From Ostrinia nubilalis (lineage: Eukaryota; Arthropoda; Insecta; Lepidoptera; Crambidae): a stretch of 64,000 nucleotides of DNA. A program made the translations under genes and the position numbers. Numbering within the stretch: the first letter of the stretch is position 1; the number at the start of each line of letters is the position of its first letter. The DNA is taken from the NCBI RefSeq assembly GCF_963855985.1, contig NC_087092.1, positions 8,928,001-8,992,000 on the forward strand, written 5' to 3'. A model generated the notes under the pieces. It saw nothing but the letters and a program-made list of their open reading frames with translations. It searched no databases and was not told the DNA's origin. Below, in pieces: positions 54,540 to 64,000 of this stretch.

Positions 54540-56169
54540 AGTTTCCGAGGATTAAGCGAAATACCGAAAAGTGGTACCTTTAAACCCCCCTCCTCGCCGG
54601 CTTAAGGGCTAAGGGCGGGGACTTTTGCTATGTTCACCTCCTAACTAGTCTAAATAAAGTCCCGAGGCACTATGGATCGAAATTGCGATTTATGGACATA
54701 GCGATTTTTTTCACAATTTCTATTTGAAAAAATTACTTATCGATAGGTTACGTTATTCTGATGAATAAATGCTGCACAAGTTTTTCTCTAAAACCAATAG
54801 TTTGGCTGGAAAAAAACATTTTCCATTTTCGTTGTATGGAATGAAACATAAAGTGGTCGATTTCGACTAAGCCTTGACAGATCTTGCTTTGAAACTACTT
54901 GAGCCTTGTTTTATGGCTTGTTGACTATAATCCTACGCAATCAACGCGCGCCCAAAGTTGCCCGTTCATAAGTTATGAGGTTCTGAAAAATTTTAAAAAA
55001 GTAAGTAAAAGTGACTTTTTTTTGGAATATCTTTAAAGATTTAACAAAAATATAAAGATTCTATACGTTAATAATGTAAATTAACCTTAAATTACTGCTA
55101 AAAACACATTTTAATAAAATTAAAAGGAATAAAATCAGCGATATTATTTTCACAATTTCTGTTTGAAAAAAATACCTATCGATAGGGTATGTTATTCTGA
55201 TGAATAAATGTTATGAAACGTTTTTCTCTAAAACCAATAGTTTGGCTGGAAAAAAATATTTTCCATTTTCGTTGTATGGAATGAAACATAAAGTGGTCGA
55301 TTTCGACTAAGCCTTGACAGATTTTGCTTTGAATCTACTTGAGCCTTGATCTATGGCTTGTTGACTATAATCCTACACTAACAGCGCGCGCACAAAGTTG
55401 CCCGTTCAGAAGTTATGAGGTTCCGAAAAATGAAAATTAAAGTAAGTAAAAGTATCTTTTTTTGGGACATATCTTTAAAGATTCAACTAAAACATGAAAA
55501 TTCTATACTTTAGTAATGTAATTAACCTTTCTCTTGTCGTCTTATCTAAAGAAAAGTCAATTTTACTTACTTTAATTTTAATTTTTCGGAACCTCATAAC
55601 TTATGAACGGGCAACTTTGGGCGCGCGTTGATTGCGTAGGATTATAGTCAACAAGCCATAAAACAAGGCTCAAGTAGTTTCAAAGCAAGATCTGTCAAGG
55701 CTTAGTCGAAATTGACCACTTTACGTTTCATTCCATACAACGAAAATGGAAAATATTTTTTTCCAGCCAAACTATTGGTTTTAGAGAAAAACGTTTCATA
55801 ACATTTATTCATCAAAATAACATACCCTATCGATAGGTATTTTTTTCAAACAGAAATTGTGAAAATAATATCGCTGATTTTATTCCTTTTAATTTTATTA
55901 AAATGTGTTTTTAGCAGTAATTTAAGGTTAATTTACATTATTAACGTATAGAATCTTTATATTTTTGTTAAATCTTTAAAGATATTCCAAAAAAAAGTCA
56001 CTTTTACTTACTTTTTTAAAATTTTTCAGAACCTCATAACTTATGAACGGGCAACTTTGGGCGCGCGTTGATTGCGTAGGATTATAGTCAACAAGCCATA
56101 AAACAAGGCTCAAGTAGTTTCAAAGCAAGATCTGTCAAGGCTTAGTCGAAATCGACCACTTTATGTTTC

Positions 56170-56334
56170 TGTGATAAGAGGCAGTAGATAAATAAAATAC
56201 TGAATGAATTACTGACACTGCTTGTTTAATAACCAGCTCCCTCAAGATGCCAAAAAAACATGGCCGTCTTTTTCAGTACCATAGACAATGAACACAATCA
56301 TAGACTATTAAAGAAATCCAAAGATGATACAACA
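56170..56334 (-). repeat. 3' LTR of Gypsy-type copy 2
   Basis: 165 bp; lacks one A relative to the other LTR (CTTGTTTAATAACC versus CTTGTTTAAATAACC). Confidence 0.95.
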
Positions 56335-56746
56335 TCTCCCCTTTTTAGAAACAAAAATGCTAAGATAAACTTAATACATTAACACAAGTATTACGGCTAA
56401 TGACAATAAATTATGCAGCTAATTTTAAGTTAATATAAGTACACAACTAATACTTCTGTTTTGTTACAGTATACATTTATGTTAAACAGCAACATACATA
56501 ACACCAACACAAAATAATACTTTCATGTTTTGTTACAATAAACTTAGGTTAAACAGCAACATTAACCACTATTTTTAAGTTTCATAACATAGCTATTACA
56601 TTCTATGTACTTAAATAATTGTATTGCCTAGTTACTTGGTTTCAGCCCTACGTAAATAAATACTTGGGTTCAGTGATTTGTTACACTGCTGAAACCAAGT
56701 TTAGGTAGAGGTTTACATCAATTATTTCTATTTTAGTTAAGTTACC

Positions 56747-59700
56747 CTAGTAACACATATAGTCATTTAGATAAGCAGGACGCTTTACAGATCTTTTAAG
56801 TCTGGTATTATTTTGTTCAAATCCAGTTTCCTCCGAGCTACTAACATTAGAATTAGAAGGATTAACTTCAATGGATTCTGCAGAATCAACAATCTGATCC
56901 TCAACAGGATTTGTAATATCAGCAGAACCCTTACAATGCACCTCATCTAAAATTACATTTTCATTTGTGACATACCCTCCTACCGTTGGTGAAATAGTTT
57001 CAGTAGGTGCCAACTTCAAATGCCATCTATTTCTTCTAAATTTCCCTCTTTCAGTATTAATTATATATGATCTAGGTTCCTTACATTTTGATGCAACTGT
57101 TCCATATATTTTCAAATCAGTAACCCACACTCTATCATTAGTATTCAGTTCTGGCAGGTCCCTTGCTCTATGTCTCTTATTGTAATAACACCCATTTCTA
57201 TGTTTCTTTTCCAACATCTTTTGTTTGAATTCTTGACCTAAGACTACTGGGTTATCAAGTTTACTAGATATAATAGGAAGGTTATCTCTAAGTTTTCGGT
57301 TAAACATTAATTCTGCTGGACTATAACCTATCTCAGAAGGGGTATTTCGATAGATTAGTAAAGCTAGATAAATATCCTTATTTTTTGTTAGAAGAGACTT
57401 TGCAATCTTTACTCCGGATTCGGCTAGACCGTTACTTTGTGCATAGTAGGGACTACTAGTTATAGACTGAAACCCATACTCTTTGGCAAAATTATTAAAC
57501 TTTGTTCTAAATTGTGTACCACAATCTGACCTTACTACCTCTGGAATTCCATACCTAGAAAACATTTCTTTGCATTTAACTATTACACAGTCTTCAGTCA
57601 AATCATGTAGTTTAAATATTTCCAGATATCTAGAGTAATAGTCAACTGCAACTAAATACCAATGGTTTGAAAATTTAAATAAGTCAATTCCTATTTTCTG
57701 CCAGGGTCTATCTGGTGGTGGGTCTAGTACCATGGTCTCTTTATAATTTTGTGATGTTTCTATACAGTTTGAACAAGTCTTAACTTTTTCCTCAATTTGT
57801 TTTGATAGACCTAACCACCAAACTGACTGTTTTGCACGCTCCCTACACCTTGTAATTCCTAAATGTCCTTCATGAATTCTATCTAAGATTTCTTGTTGCA
57901 TGTTGTCAGGTATTACAATTCTTGAATTAAACAAAAGAAATTCCCCTTCCACTGAGAAGTTGTCCCGATACTGATAATATGGTTTCAAATTACCTAACAG
58001 ATGTTTTGCAGGCCACCCATGAACTGTAAAGTCTATAATTTGAGTGCATATGTTACAGTTTCTCTGACTGGATTTTATTTTGTATAGAATGTTCTCTGAC
58101 ACAGTTTCACTGACAAGTGAATTGATATTGAATTGTAACTCCTTTTCCTTATCTGAACTAAGATAAATTGGCAGTGGCTGTCTGGACAGGGCATCTGCTA
58201 CTACCAATTCTTTCCCAGGGATATACTTTACTTCATAGTCAAAACGAGTCAACCTTAATCTAAATCTTAAGAGTCGCGGACTAAGGTCATCAAATGGTTT
58301 TGTTTGCAATATTTGCAGCAAAGGTTTGTGGTCAGTTTCTAGTATAATAGGAATACCTAATATATAATCTCTAAATTTCTCAGCTGACCATGTCAGAGCC
58401 AAGCATTCCTTTTCTATTTGTGCATAATGCTTTTCGGATTCTGTTAATGTTCTACTAGCATACATCACTACTGATCTTTGGCCTTTTTTGTCTTCTTGTA
58501 ATAAAACTGCTCCTAGCCCAAAAGAACTACTATCTGCTGAAATAATTATTTTCATTTCCGGATCAAAATGTGCTAGAGTGGGTGACCTTAGTAAATTGTC
58601 CTTTATAGTTTGGAATGCTTGTCTCTGAAGGTAACCCCAAATAAATAGCCGGTCTTCTTTTAAAAGCTCATGTAATGGTGCAAGGATTTGAGACTTATTT
58701 TGAATGTACCTTCCTACAAAATTAACCATGCCTAAAAATTGTAGTAATTCTTTTTTATTAGACGGATTTTTAAATTCACTAATGGCTTTGATTCGGTCTG
58801 GATCTACTTTTATTCCTTCTTTGTTAACAATGTGTCCCAAATAACTTACCTCCTTTACCCCAAACACACATTTACTTTTATTAATTGTTATCCCTTCATT
58901 ATGCAATCTTTTTAAAACTTCTCTAAGTACCTGATCATGGGATTCCTTAGTAGGTTCAAAAATCAGAATGTCATCGACATGTATTGCTACGTTTAGGTCT
59001 TTCAGCAGATTTGAGAACTTCATACTGAAATATTCAGGTGCGCAATTAAGTCCAAATGGTAAACGGTTGTATATATACCTTCCAAAAGGTGTAATAATGG
59101 TTGTCAGCTTTTTAGACTCCTCATCCAGACGAATTTGATGAAATCCTGAAGTAGCGTCGATTTTAGAGAAATAATTAGCACCTTTCAGTCTACTTAATGT
59201 ATTTTGTACCTTAGGAATTGGATAAACTGGCCTCAAAATATTTTTGTTTACTTGTGTATAGTCACCGCAAATTCTCACTTTATCATTCTTGAGCACTACC
59301 ACAATTGGTGACACAAAATCAGTAGGTTCCTCAATTGGACTAATAATACCTAATCTTTGCAATCTATCCAGTTCTTCCTTAACTTTGGGCAAAAGAGGTA
59401 TTGATACACTGCGAGGTGTTGCCTGGACATATGACTTAGGATTATTAATTAATTTTATGTGAAACTCATCTTTGAAAACCCCTAACTCATCAAAGATTTT
59501 TGGGAATTCTTTTTCTACTAAAACATTTGAATGTGTGTCACTGATCTGACTTGAATTTGAGATAGCACAAACTTTTAGAATATTCATACTATCAATTGAT
59601 GGCCTGCCTAATATTGCTGTACTAAGATCTTTGATTACATAGACTTTACCTTCATATATCCTGTCCTTATATTGTAATTTCAGTTGCACCGTTCCCAGTA

Positions 59701-60673
59701 CATTCAATTTGGTCCCATCTGGCCCTTTTACACTATCACCTGATTTCACCAACGGTAGTTTGGCCTTCACTGCAACATTTTCTGGTATAGCACTTATATC
59801 TGCTCCTGTATCAATTAAAAAAAATATTTTATCCACAAATTTGTCTGAATTAAATATACAAACATTTAACGTATACTTCCCACCTTGTATCATACACACC
59901 TCATACTCATTTGAATCCTCTTTTATAATTTTAACTGCTTTAGACCGACACAATTTAGCAAAGTGTCCCACACGTTTACAATTGTAGCAAGTTGCTTTTT
60001 CCGCGGGACATTTTTCTCTTGGATGTCGCTCCTTCCCACAAAACCAGCAGTTTCCTGTCTTTTTTCTTTTTTCAATTTTCATGAGTTCTGTCACTTCACC
60101 CCTCATTTTCTTAGTTTCTTCCTGCTGTATTTCAGATTGTCTTCCCATTTGTATGGCTTCTTCTAATGTAAGATCTGGTTTGAGTAGCATCCTGTCGCTT
60201 AGACTTTTATCTGCAATACCAACGACAATTCTATCTCTGATAAGATCAGTCTTCAGAACGCCGTATTCACAGTGCTCGGCAAGTCGGTGTATTTCAGTGA
60301 CAAATTCGTCAACCCTTTCGCCTTGTAGTTGCACCCTGGCGTTGAATTTGAATCTTTCATAGATTACATTTCGTTTGGGAGCGAAAAAATCATCAAATTT
60401 TTTCAATAGCTTAAGGTAGCACATGGCGTCCTCCCCAAACTGCAATATTACGTCTTCTGCCCTTTCTCCCATGCAATAAATGAGGCAATTTATCTTTTCT
60501 TCGTCGACGTTGTTGTTTTGACCTGTTAAACTCATGTACCTCATAAATCTGGTTTTATACTTCGGCCATTCTTCCGGCACAAAACTGAAAATTCCGGGTG
60601 GCGTCACCTTGGCTTGGTGGCCTCTTCCACCCTGCTCTGCCTCCTTCATGTCTGATTTATGTTTTTTCTCCAT
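56747..60673 (-). CDS. Gag-pol polyprotein, intact, 1308 aa
   Basis: ATG 60671-60673 to the stop at 56747, one frame with no frameshift between gag and pol. Domain order: retrotransposon Gag (about 30-180), two Cys-rich knuckles (CWFCGKERHPREKC at 209, CYNCKRVGHFAKLC), aspartic protease LIDTGADISAIP at about 287, RT with HVDDILIF in place of the usual Y-x-D-D, RNase H at about 712, and integrase HHCC (HEGHLG...CSNC) with catalytic residues in IGIDLF, RSDCGTQF and NGLAESG, followed by a C-terminal DNA-binding region. No chromodomain or env is recognised. It resembles the proteins often named K02A2.6-like; assignment to the Mag lineage is a guess from the short LTR. Confidence 0.96.
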   Translation of the reverse strand: MEKKHKSDMKEAEQGGRGHQAKVTPPGIFSFVPEEWPKYKTRFMRYMSLTGQNNNVDEEKINCLIYCMGERAEDVILQFGEDAMCYLKLLKKFDDFFAPKRNVIYERFKFNARVQLQGERVDEFVTEIHRLAEHCEYGVLKTDLIRDRIVVGIADKSLSDRMLLKPDLTLEEAIQMGRQSEIQQEETKKMRGEVTELMKIEKRKKTGNCWFCGKERHPREKCPAEKATCYNCKRVGHFAKLCRSKAVKIIKEDSNEYEVCMIQGGKYTLNVCIFNSDKFVDKIFFLIDTGADISAIPENVAVKAKLPLVKSGDSVKGPDGTKLNVLGTVQLKLQYKDRIYEGKVYVIKDLSTAILGRPSIDSMNILKVCAISNSSQISDTHSNVLVEKEFPKIFDELGVFKDEFHIKLINNPKSYVQATPRSVSIPLLPKVKEELDRLQRLGIISPIEEPTDFVSPIVVVLKNDKVRICGDYTQVNKNILRPVYPIPKVQNTLSRLKGANYFSKIDATSGFHQIRLDEESKKLTTIITPFGRYIYNRLPFGLNCAPEYFSMKFSNLLKDLNVAIHVDDILIFEPTKESHDQVLREVLKRLHNEGITINKSKCVFGVKEVSYLGHIVNKEGIKVDPDRIKAISEFKNPSNKKELLQFLGMVNFVGRYIQNKSQILAPLHELLKEDRLFIWGYLQRQAFQTIKDNLLRSPTLAHFDPEMKIIISADSSSFGLGAVLLQEDKKGQRSVVMYASRTLTESEKHYAQIEKECLALTWSAEKFRDYILGIPIILETDHKPLLQILQTKPFDDLSPRLLRFRLRLTRFDYEVKYIPGKELVVADALSRQPLPIYLSSDKEKELQFNINSLVSETVSENILYKIKSSQRNCNICTQIIDFTVHGWPAKHLLGNLKPYYQYRDNFSVEGEFLLFNSRIVIPDNMQQEILDRIHEGHLGITRCRERAKQSVWWLGLSKQIEEKVKTCSNCIETSQNYKETMVLDPPPDRPWQKIGIDLFKFSNHWYLVAVDYYSRYLEIFKLHDLTEDCVIVKCKEMFSRYGIPEVVRSDCGTQFRTKFNNFAKEYGFQSITSSPYYAQSNGLAESGVKIAKSLLTKNKDIYLALLIYRNTPSEIGYSPAELMFNRKLRDNLPIISSKLDNPVVLGQEFKQKMLEKKHRNGCYYNKRHRARDLPELNTNDRVWVTDLKIYGTVASKCKEPRSYIINTERGKFRRNRWHLKLAPTETISPTVGGYVTNENVILDEVHCKGSADITNPVEDQIVDSAESIEVNPSNSNVSSSEETGFEQNNTRLKRSVKRPAYLNDYMCY

Positions 60674-60697
60674 TTATTACTTTTACCGCTGCCACCA

Positions 60698-60863
60698 TGT
60701 GATAAGAGGCAGTAGATAAATAAAATACTGAATGAATTACTGACACTGCTTGTTTAAATAACCAGCTCCCTCAAGATGCCAAAAAAACATGGCCGTCTTT
60801 TTCAGTACCATAGACAATGAACACAATCATAGACTATTAAAGAAATCCAAAGATGATACAACA
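60698..60863 (-). repeat. 5' LTR of Gypsy-type copy 2
   Basis: 166 bp. On the minus strand it precedes the primer-binding stretch TGGTGGCAGCGG and the gag ATG at 60673. Confidence 0.95.
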
Positions 60864-61044
60864 GTTTCATTCCATACAACGAAAATGGAAAATGTTTTTT
60901 TCCAGCCAAACTATTGGTTTTAGAGAAAAACTTGTGCAGCATTTATTCATCAGAATAACGTAACCTATCGATAGGCAATTTTTTCATATAGAAATTGTGA
61001 AAAAAATCGCTATGTCCATAAATCGCAATTTCGATCCATAGTGC

Positions 61045-61560
61045 GAGGTCAGAAATTGTGTTCCACGGATTTCTCTCTACACCGTCGTTAAGGCATTCAT
61101 TGACTGGACTAAATAATGACTGATCTGCATTAATAAAAAGTGTTAATCTAAACTTCTGCCGCTAGAGAGCAACACTAGCGCATACAGTAAAGAGCTTTTT
61201 GACAAGTCGTTCAAAGGGTTAGGGGTCGACAAGTTCTTTATTTTCGATTGCTCAGGGTTGCGTAGCCCTAGCCCGCAATAAATAAAGTGGGTGCGCGTAG
61301 GTGGTTCGGGTAAACTGGTACTTGGTAGGTATCTATGAAGTAATAGGCCAACTTAATACCACAAAATATGCAACGTAATATATGATCACTTATCTGGACC
61401 TCGTTGGCTTGATGTCACGGAGGTAAAAGCTCAAATTGTACCTTGAGTACTATCCTACAATGCTACAATTTACATACAAAGTTACTGTAGAGAACAGTTT
61501 CAAGATTGATGATTTGGGATATCTTAGAATCAAAAAGGATTTCGTCTTATAAATAGGTTT
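61045..61560. other. Intergenic DNA without recognisable gene
   Basis: Between the foldback element and the minus-strand gene tail. No supported frame, repeat end or RNA gene was recognised. Confidence 0.35.
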
Positions 61561-61612
61561 ATTTATTTTACAAAATATTGCATCTCATATGCGTTACTAA
61601 AATCCACGAACA

Positions 61613-62335
61613 TTACGTAGCAGACACGTTTTCTAATCGGGCCATTAACTCCTGGTGATGTTTCTTCAATGCTGTAAGTCTCACTGTATTTAATGCATTC
61701 CGGGCTACTAACGCTTCTAACATAGGTCTTGACATCTGTAATGTAAAACATTATTCAATGTATTTTAAAACAGTTAATCTTTTAGTAATATTCAATGTAT
61801 CGTCGAAATTTAACCAAAACGTTAAATCAATACACCAGTACGGCTAGCACGAAAACCTCTCGAGTTCGAATCGTTTGCGTATTCGAATCGCCATCAAAAG
61901 ATTTAGTACGAAAACTAAACAGCGCACTTGTGAACGTGTCGTAAAGTGAACTTATAAGAAATGTTTGCACGAAACTTATTTTGAGAGTCAAAATTGTCAC
62001 GTTTTCGTTTAATTCGAAGATTGACTATCGAATTTTGTCGAATACGCAAACGATTCGAACTCGGAAAGATTTTCGTGCTAGCCGTACAGGTGCTCCCTAA
62101 TGGGATATCAAGAGCAGAACAGGCAACCCGCCCAGTATTATAAGCCAAATATCCCGCCCTCACAAGTTTTCATATTTAATTAACGAACCTTTTCAACTAT
62201 GTGCCCGATTGCAATAGTTCTGACAGCCGCATTATGTTGTTTGTTTATAATATCGTCACTATCATCGTATCCAACTTCAGTGTTGTACGATTCATCCTCT
62301 TCTTCTTTAAGTATTGCTGGTAATTGCGTTAATAT
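61613..62335 (-). CDS. C-terminal exons of an unrecognised gene
   Basis: Exon 62189-62335 (acceptor just upstream at 62336-62337, donor AAG|GTTCGT) encodes ILTQLPAILKEEEDESYNTE and then VRTIAIGHIVEK. It joins in phase 0 to exon 61613-61735 (acceptor TACATTACAG), encoding MSRPMLEALVARNALNTVRL, ALKKHHQELMARLENVSAT and a TAA stop. Together 89 residues, with an acidic linker then a likely helical, basic end. The 5' part lies to the right of 62.4 kb, probably outside the window. I do not recognise the family; the helical repeats could suit a HEAT-type or coiled-coil scaffold. Confidence 0.65.
61838..62087. mobile_element. 250-bp MITE in the intron of the minus-strand gene
   Basis: GTACGGCTAGCACGAAAA (61838-61855) is inverted at 62070-62087, and the inner blocks GAGTTCGAATCGTTTGCGTA/TACGCAAACGATTCGAACTC also pair. 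Confidence 0.85.
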
Positions 62336-62369
62336 CTGTAAAATGTTATGATAAAGTTATTATAAAGAG

Positions 62370-63450
62370 CGCTTTCACATTAGGGTGTTAGAAACGCGAC
62401 AGCAGCGCGGCAGCGGCGTTTTTATAATGTGAAGGCATGCATCCACGCGTCTGTCGCGCTGCTACATGGCGAAGCGCTCATAAAATTAATAATTTTCTAC
62501 GTTTGAAGTTAATTCATCTGAAAGCTTCATATGACTCACTACAAAAAAAACAACTGTCTTTGTCAAACAGCGGGCGCGTGAGGTTGGTGATGGTGAGACG
62601 TTCTGTAAAAAATCTGCAATACAGTTTATTTCACACGTACTGCGCCGTGCTAACGATATCAGCACTTACTCCATTTTTAGACAAAACTGAATTCTTTCAG
62701 ATGAGCTGACGGGCGTTTTTTAAAACAGCAAAAAATTTGGAGTTATTGCTAAATACTTATGAAATGTGTTGAGTCTAAATACTTAATGAAATGTGCACAA
62801 CCATAAAATTCACAGTCTAATCATATCGTAATGGTATGACATCGCCATGTCGATATCACGCCACACGGTGGGCTGATATTAGAGCTTCATAGACTTAGCG
62901 TCGCTCAAAAATCAAGTGCCTAATTTTGAAAAAATAAATACGCTAATGTGTTCCTTTACCAAAAAGGACTATTTTATGTTATGTAACGTTTCTTGATAAA
63001 GTTATTATTTAATAAGTTATTGACAATTTCCTTTTTTTTTGTATGGAGCTCAACATTTATTTTTATTTTATTCGTTATTCTTAAGCTTTCTTAAGAAATT
63101 GACTTTTGTATTATGTAATGCAACATATCGATAGTGGAAGTATCAATTAATGTAAGGGACATTTTGGCCAAAATGAGTTATATATACCAACGCATTCAGA
63201 ATTTTCGGCTCTATCGATTGGTATACTTGAAATGTTGATATCTTTAAAAAAATGTCCCTTACCTTAAACATTTTTAGTCGTCTGAATACGACTTTTGGGG
63301 AAACAAATGATTTAAAGGACGTAAATTCCTTTTAATAATACAATTCAGCCCTTACCCTAAACTGTTGGTTTTAACTTTTTAACTCATTGAACCTTACTTC
63401 ATTTAAAACTTTTTGATTTATTATAATTAGGCCTTTACGTTAATATGCAT
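62370..63450. other. Intron/intergenic DNA, a small hairpin and nothing else nameable
   Basis: 62375-62435 forms a hairpin with CTTTCACATTA/TAATGTGAAGG ends and GC-rich CAGCAGCGCGGCAGCGGCG inside, a probable MITE. The rest is AT-rich with no supported frame. Confidence 0.35.
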
Positions 63451-63479
63451 ATAGGATATCAATTACTTTTTTTGGTGGT

Positions 63480-64000
63480 GATATGCATTTAATGCCTCCC
63501 ACTCCTACTACACTTATGAACACTAAGTTGTCTTGTTTCTATCTTTTTTCTGTTCATTTTTACGCAGTTGGGTTTTTGACCGAGGGGCTGAAGGCTCTTC
63601 AGAAGCTGTTCAATCCCGTCATCCTCGAAGGAAAAACGCCTACGGTATGGCACAGAAGTGTGGTGACACTCTTCTTCAAAAAAGGCGACAAACCTTGTTG
63701 AAGAATTATAGACCCATCTCACTTCCGAGCCATGTCTACAAGCTGTTTTCGAGAGTCATTACGAATCGTCTCGCTCGTAAGCTCGATGACTTCCAGCCTC
63801 TCAACAAGCCGGTTTCCGAAAAGGCTTTAGTACACCACATACATACGCCACGGCAGATTATACAGAAGACCGAGGAGTATAGTCAGTCACTTTGCCTGGC
63901 GTTTGTGGACTATGAGAAAGCTTCGATCGAGACCTGGGCAGTACCTACTACAGTTTCTCCAACGGTGTCAAATTGACTACCTATATCGATACATCGAAAT
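63480..64000 (+). pseudogene. RTE-type LINE fragment, runs off the window
   Basis: Shifting frames read LTEGLKALQKLFNPVILEGK, TPTVWHRSVVTLFFKKGDK, then LLKNYRPISLPSHVYKLFSR, VITNRLARKLDDFQPLNKPV and AFVDYEKA. This is the N-terminal half of the same reverse transcriptase family as at 11260-12175. Frameshifts near 63690 and 63930 show it is dead. Confidence 0.85.

Larger units (their letters stand above)
56170..60863 (-). mobile_element. Ty3/Gypsy-type LTR retrotransposon, copy 2 (intact)
   Basis: LTRs 56170-56334 (165 bp) and 60698-60863 (166 bp) differ by one base in an A/T run. The target duplication GTTTC lies at 56165-56169 and 60864-60868. Primer-binding region and polypurine tract are as in copy 1. 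The single long frame has no stop. Near-identical LTRs plus an open frame indicate a very recent insertion, and it may still be able to move. Confidence 0.97.
54667..61044. mobile_element. Foldback element with duplicated arms, host of Gypsy-type copy 2
   Basis: The ends GCACTATGGATCGAAATTGC (54667 on) and its inverse (to 61044) are flanked by GAG on both sides. The left half holds two tandem ~440-bp units (about 54711-55150 and 55151-55460). The right half carries their inverted copies (about 55551-56164 and 60864-61044). The centre is near 55500. Each unit contains CTATCGATAG and CCATTTTCGTTGTATGGAAT. The LTR element 56170-60863 sits in the right arm. No coding sequence of its own. Confidence 0.82.

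Overview
This is an insect nuclear genome window, most likely from a moth or butterfly. The evidence is AT-rich non-coding DNA, GT-AG spliced genes, and repeats I know from Lepidoptera: short Helitron-like elements ending in a GC hairpin plus CTAG, RTE-type LINE tails, tRNA-derived SINEs and many long-palindrome MITEs. No bacterial, organellar or CRISPR-type organisation is present. All exon models are by-eye models from reading frame plus splice sites.

Host genes. (1) A LanC-like protein gene (LANCL family, + strand, 390-17281) enters from the left; its first intron in the window is about 12.9 kb long because of nested transposons, and one intron has a GC-AG donor. (2) A small unrecognised 87-aa gene follows at 18.1-18.65 kb (+). 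(3) A possible terminal exon of another + strand gene lies at 32258-32374. (4) A complete 11-exon BTB-BACK-Kelch gene (IPP-like, - strand, 40899 down to 32517) predicts 585 aa; its tenth exon is present three times in tandem. (5) A six-exon RETREG/FAM134-like ER-phagy receptor gene (+, 50385-54041) predicts 351 aa and ends in a LIR motif. (6) The last two exons of an unrecognised - strand gene are at 61613-62335.

Mobile DNA makes up most of the rest and is nested up to four deep. At 3.5-13.2 kb a long-TIR element with TA duplications holds an RTE fragment, a Ty3/Gypsy-type element (copy 1, 4202-9477), a P-like MITE with a THAP-type zinc-finger start inside that Gypsy copy, and a further repeat cluster. 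A second copy of the same Gypsy family (56170-60863, - strand) has an intact 1308-aa gag-pol frame and nearly identical LTRs; it sits in a large foldback element (54667-61044). A different Ty3/Gypsy-type element (43316-49231) sits inside a mariner/IS630-like transposon (42270-50199). It has identical-looking 311-bp LTRs, an SR-rich Gag N-terminus, and what looks like a real intron carrying a 37-bp minisatellite, followed by an in-frame acidic C-terminal exon.

Other repeats include LINE fragments at 11.3, 19.3, 33.9 and 63.5 kb, a DIRS-like tyrosine-recombinase retroelement relic (26.3-27.5 kb), hAT, Harbinger, P and Tc1-type MITEs with readable target duplications, and foldback elements at 19.2-22.0, 28.8-31.4 and 13.7-15.8 kb. 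The genes show no functional operon-like link; the clearest biological stories are the spliced retrotransposon, the triplicated Kelch exon and the recent activity of the Gypsy family.
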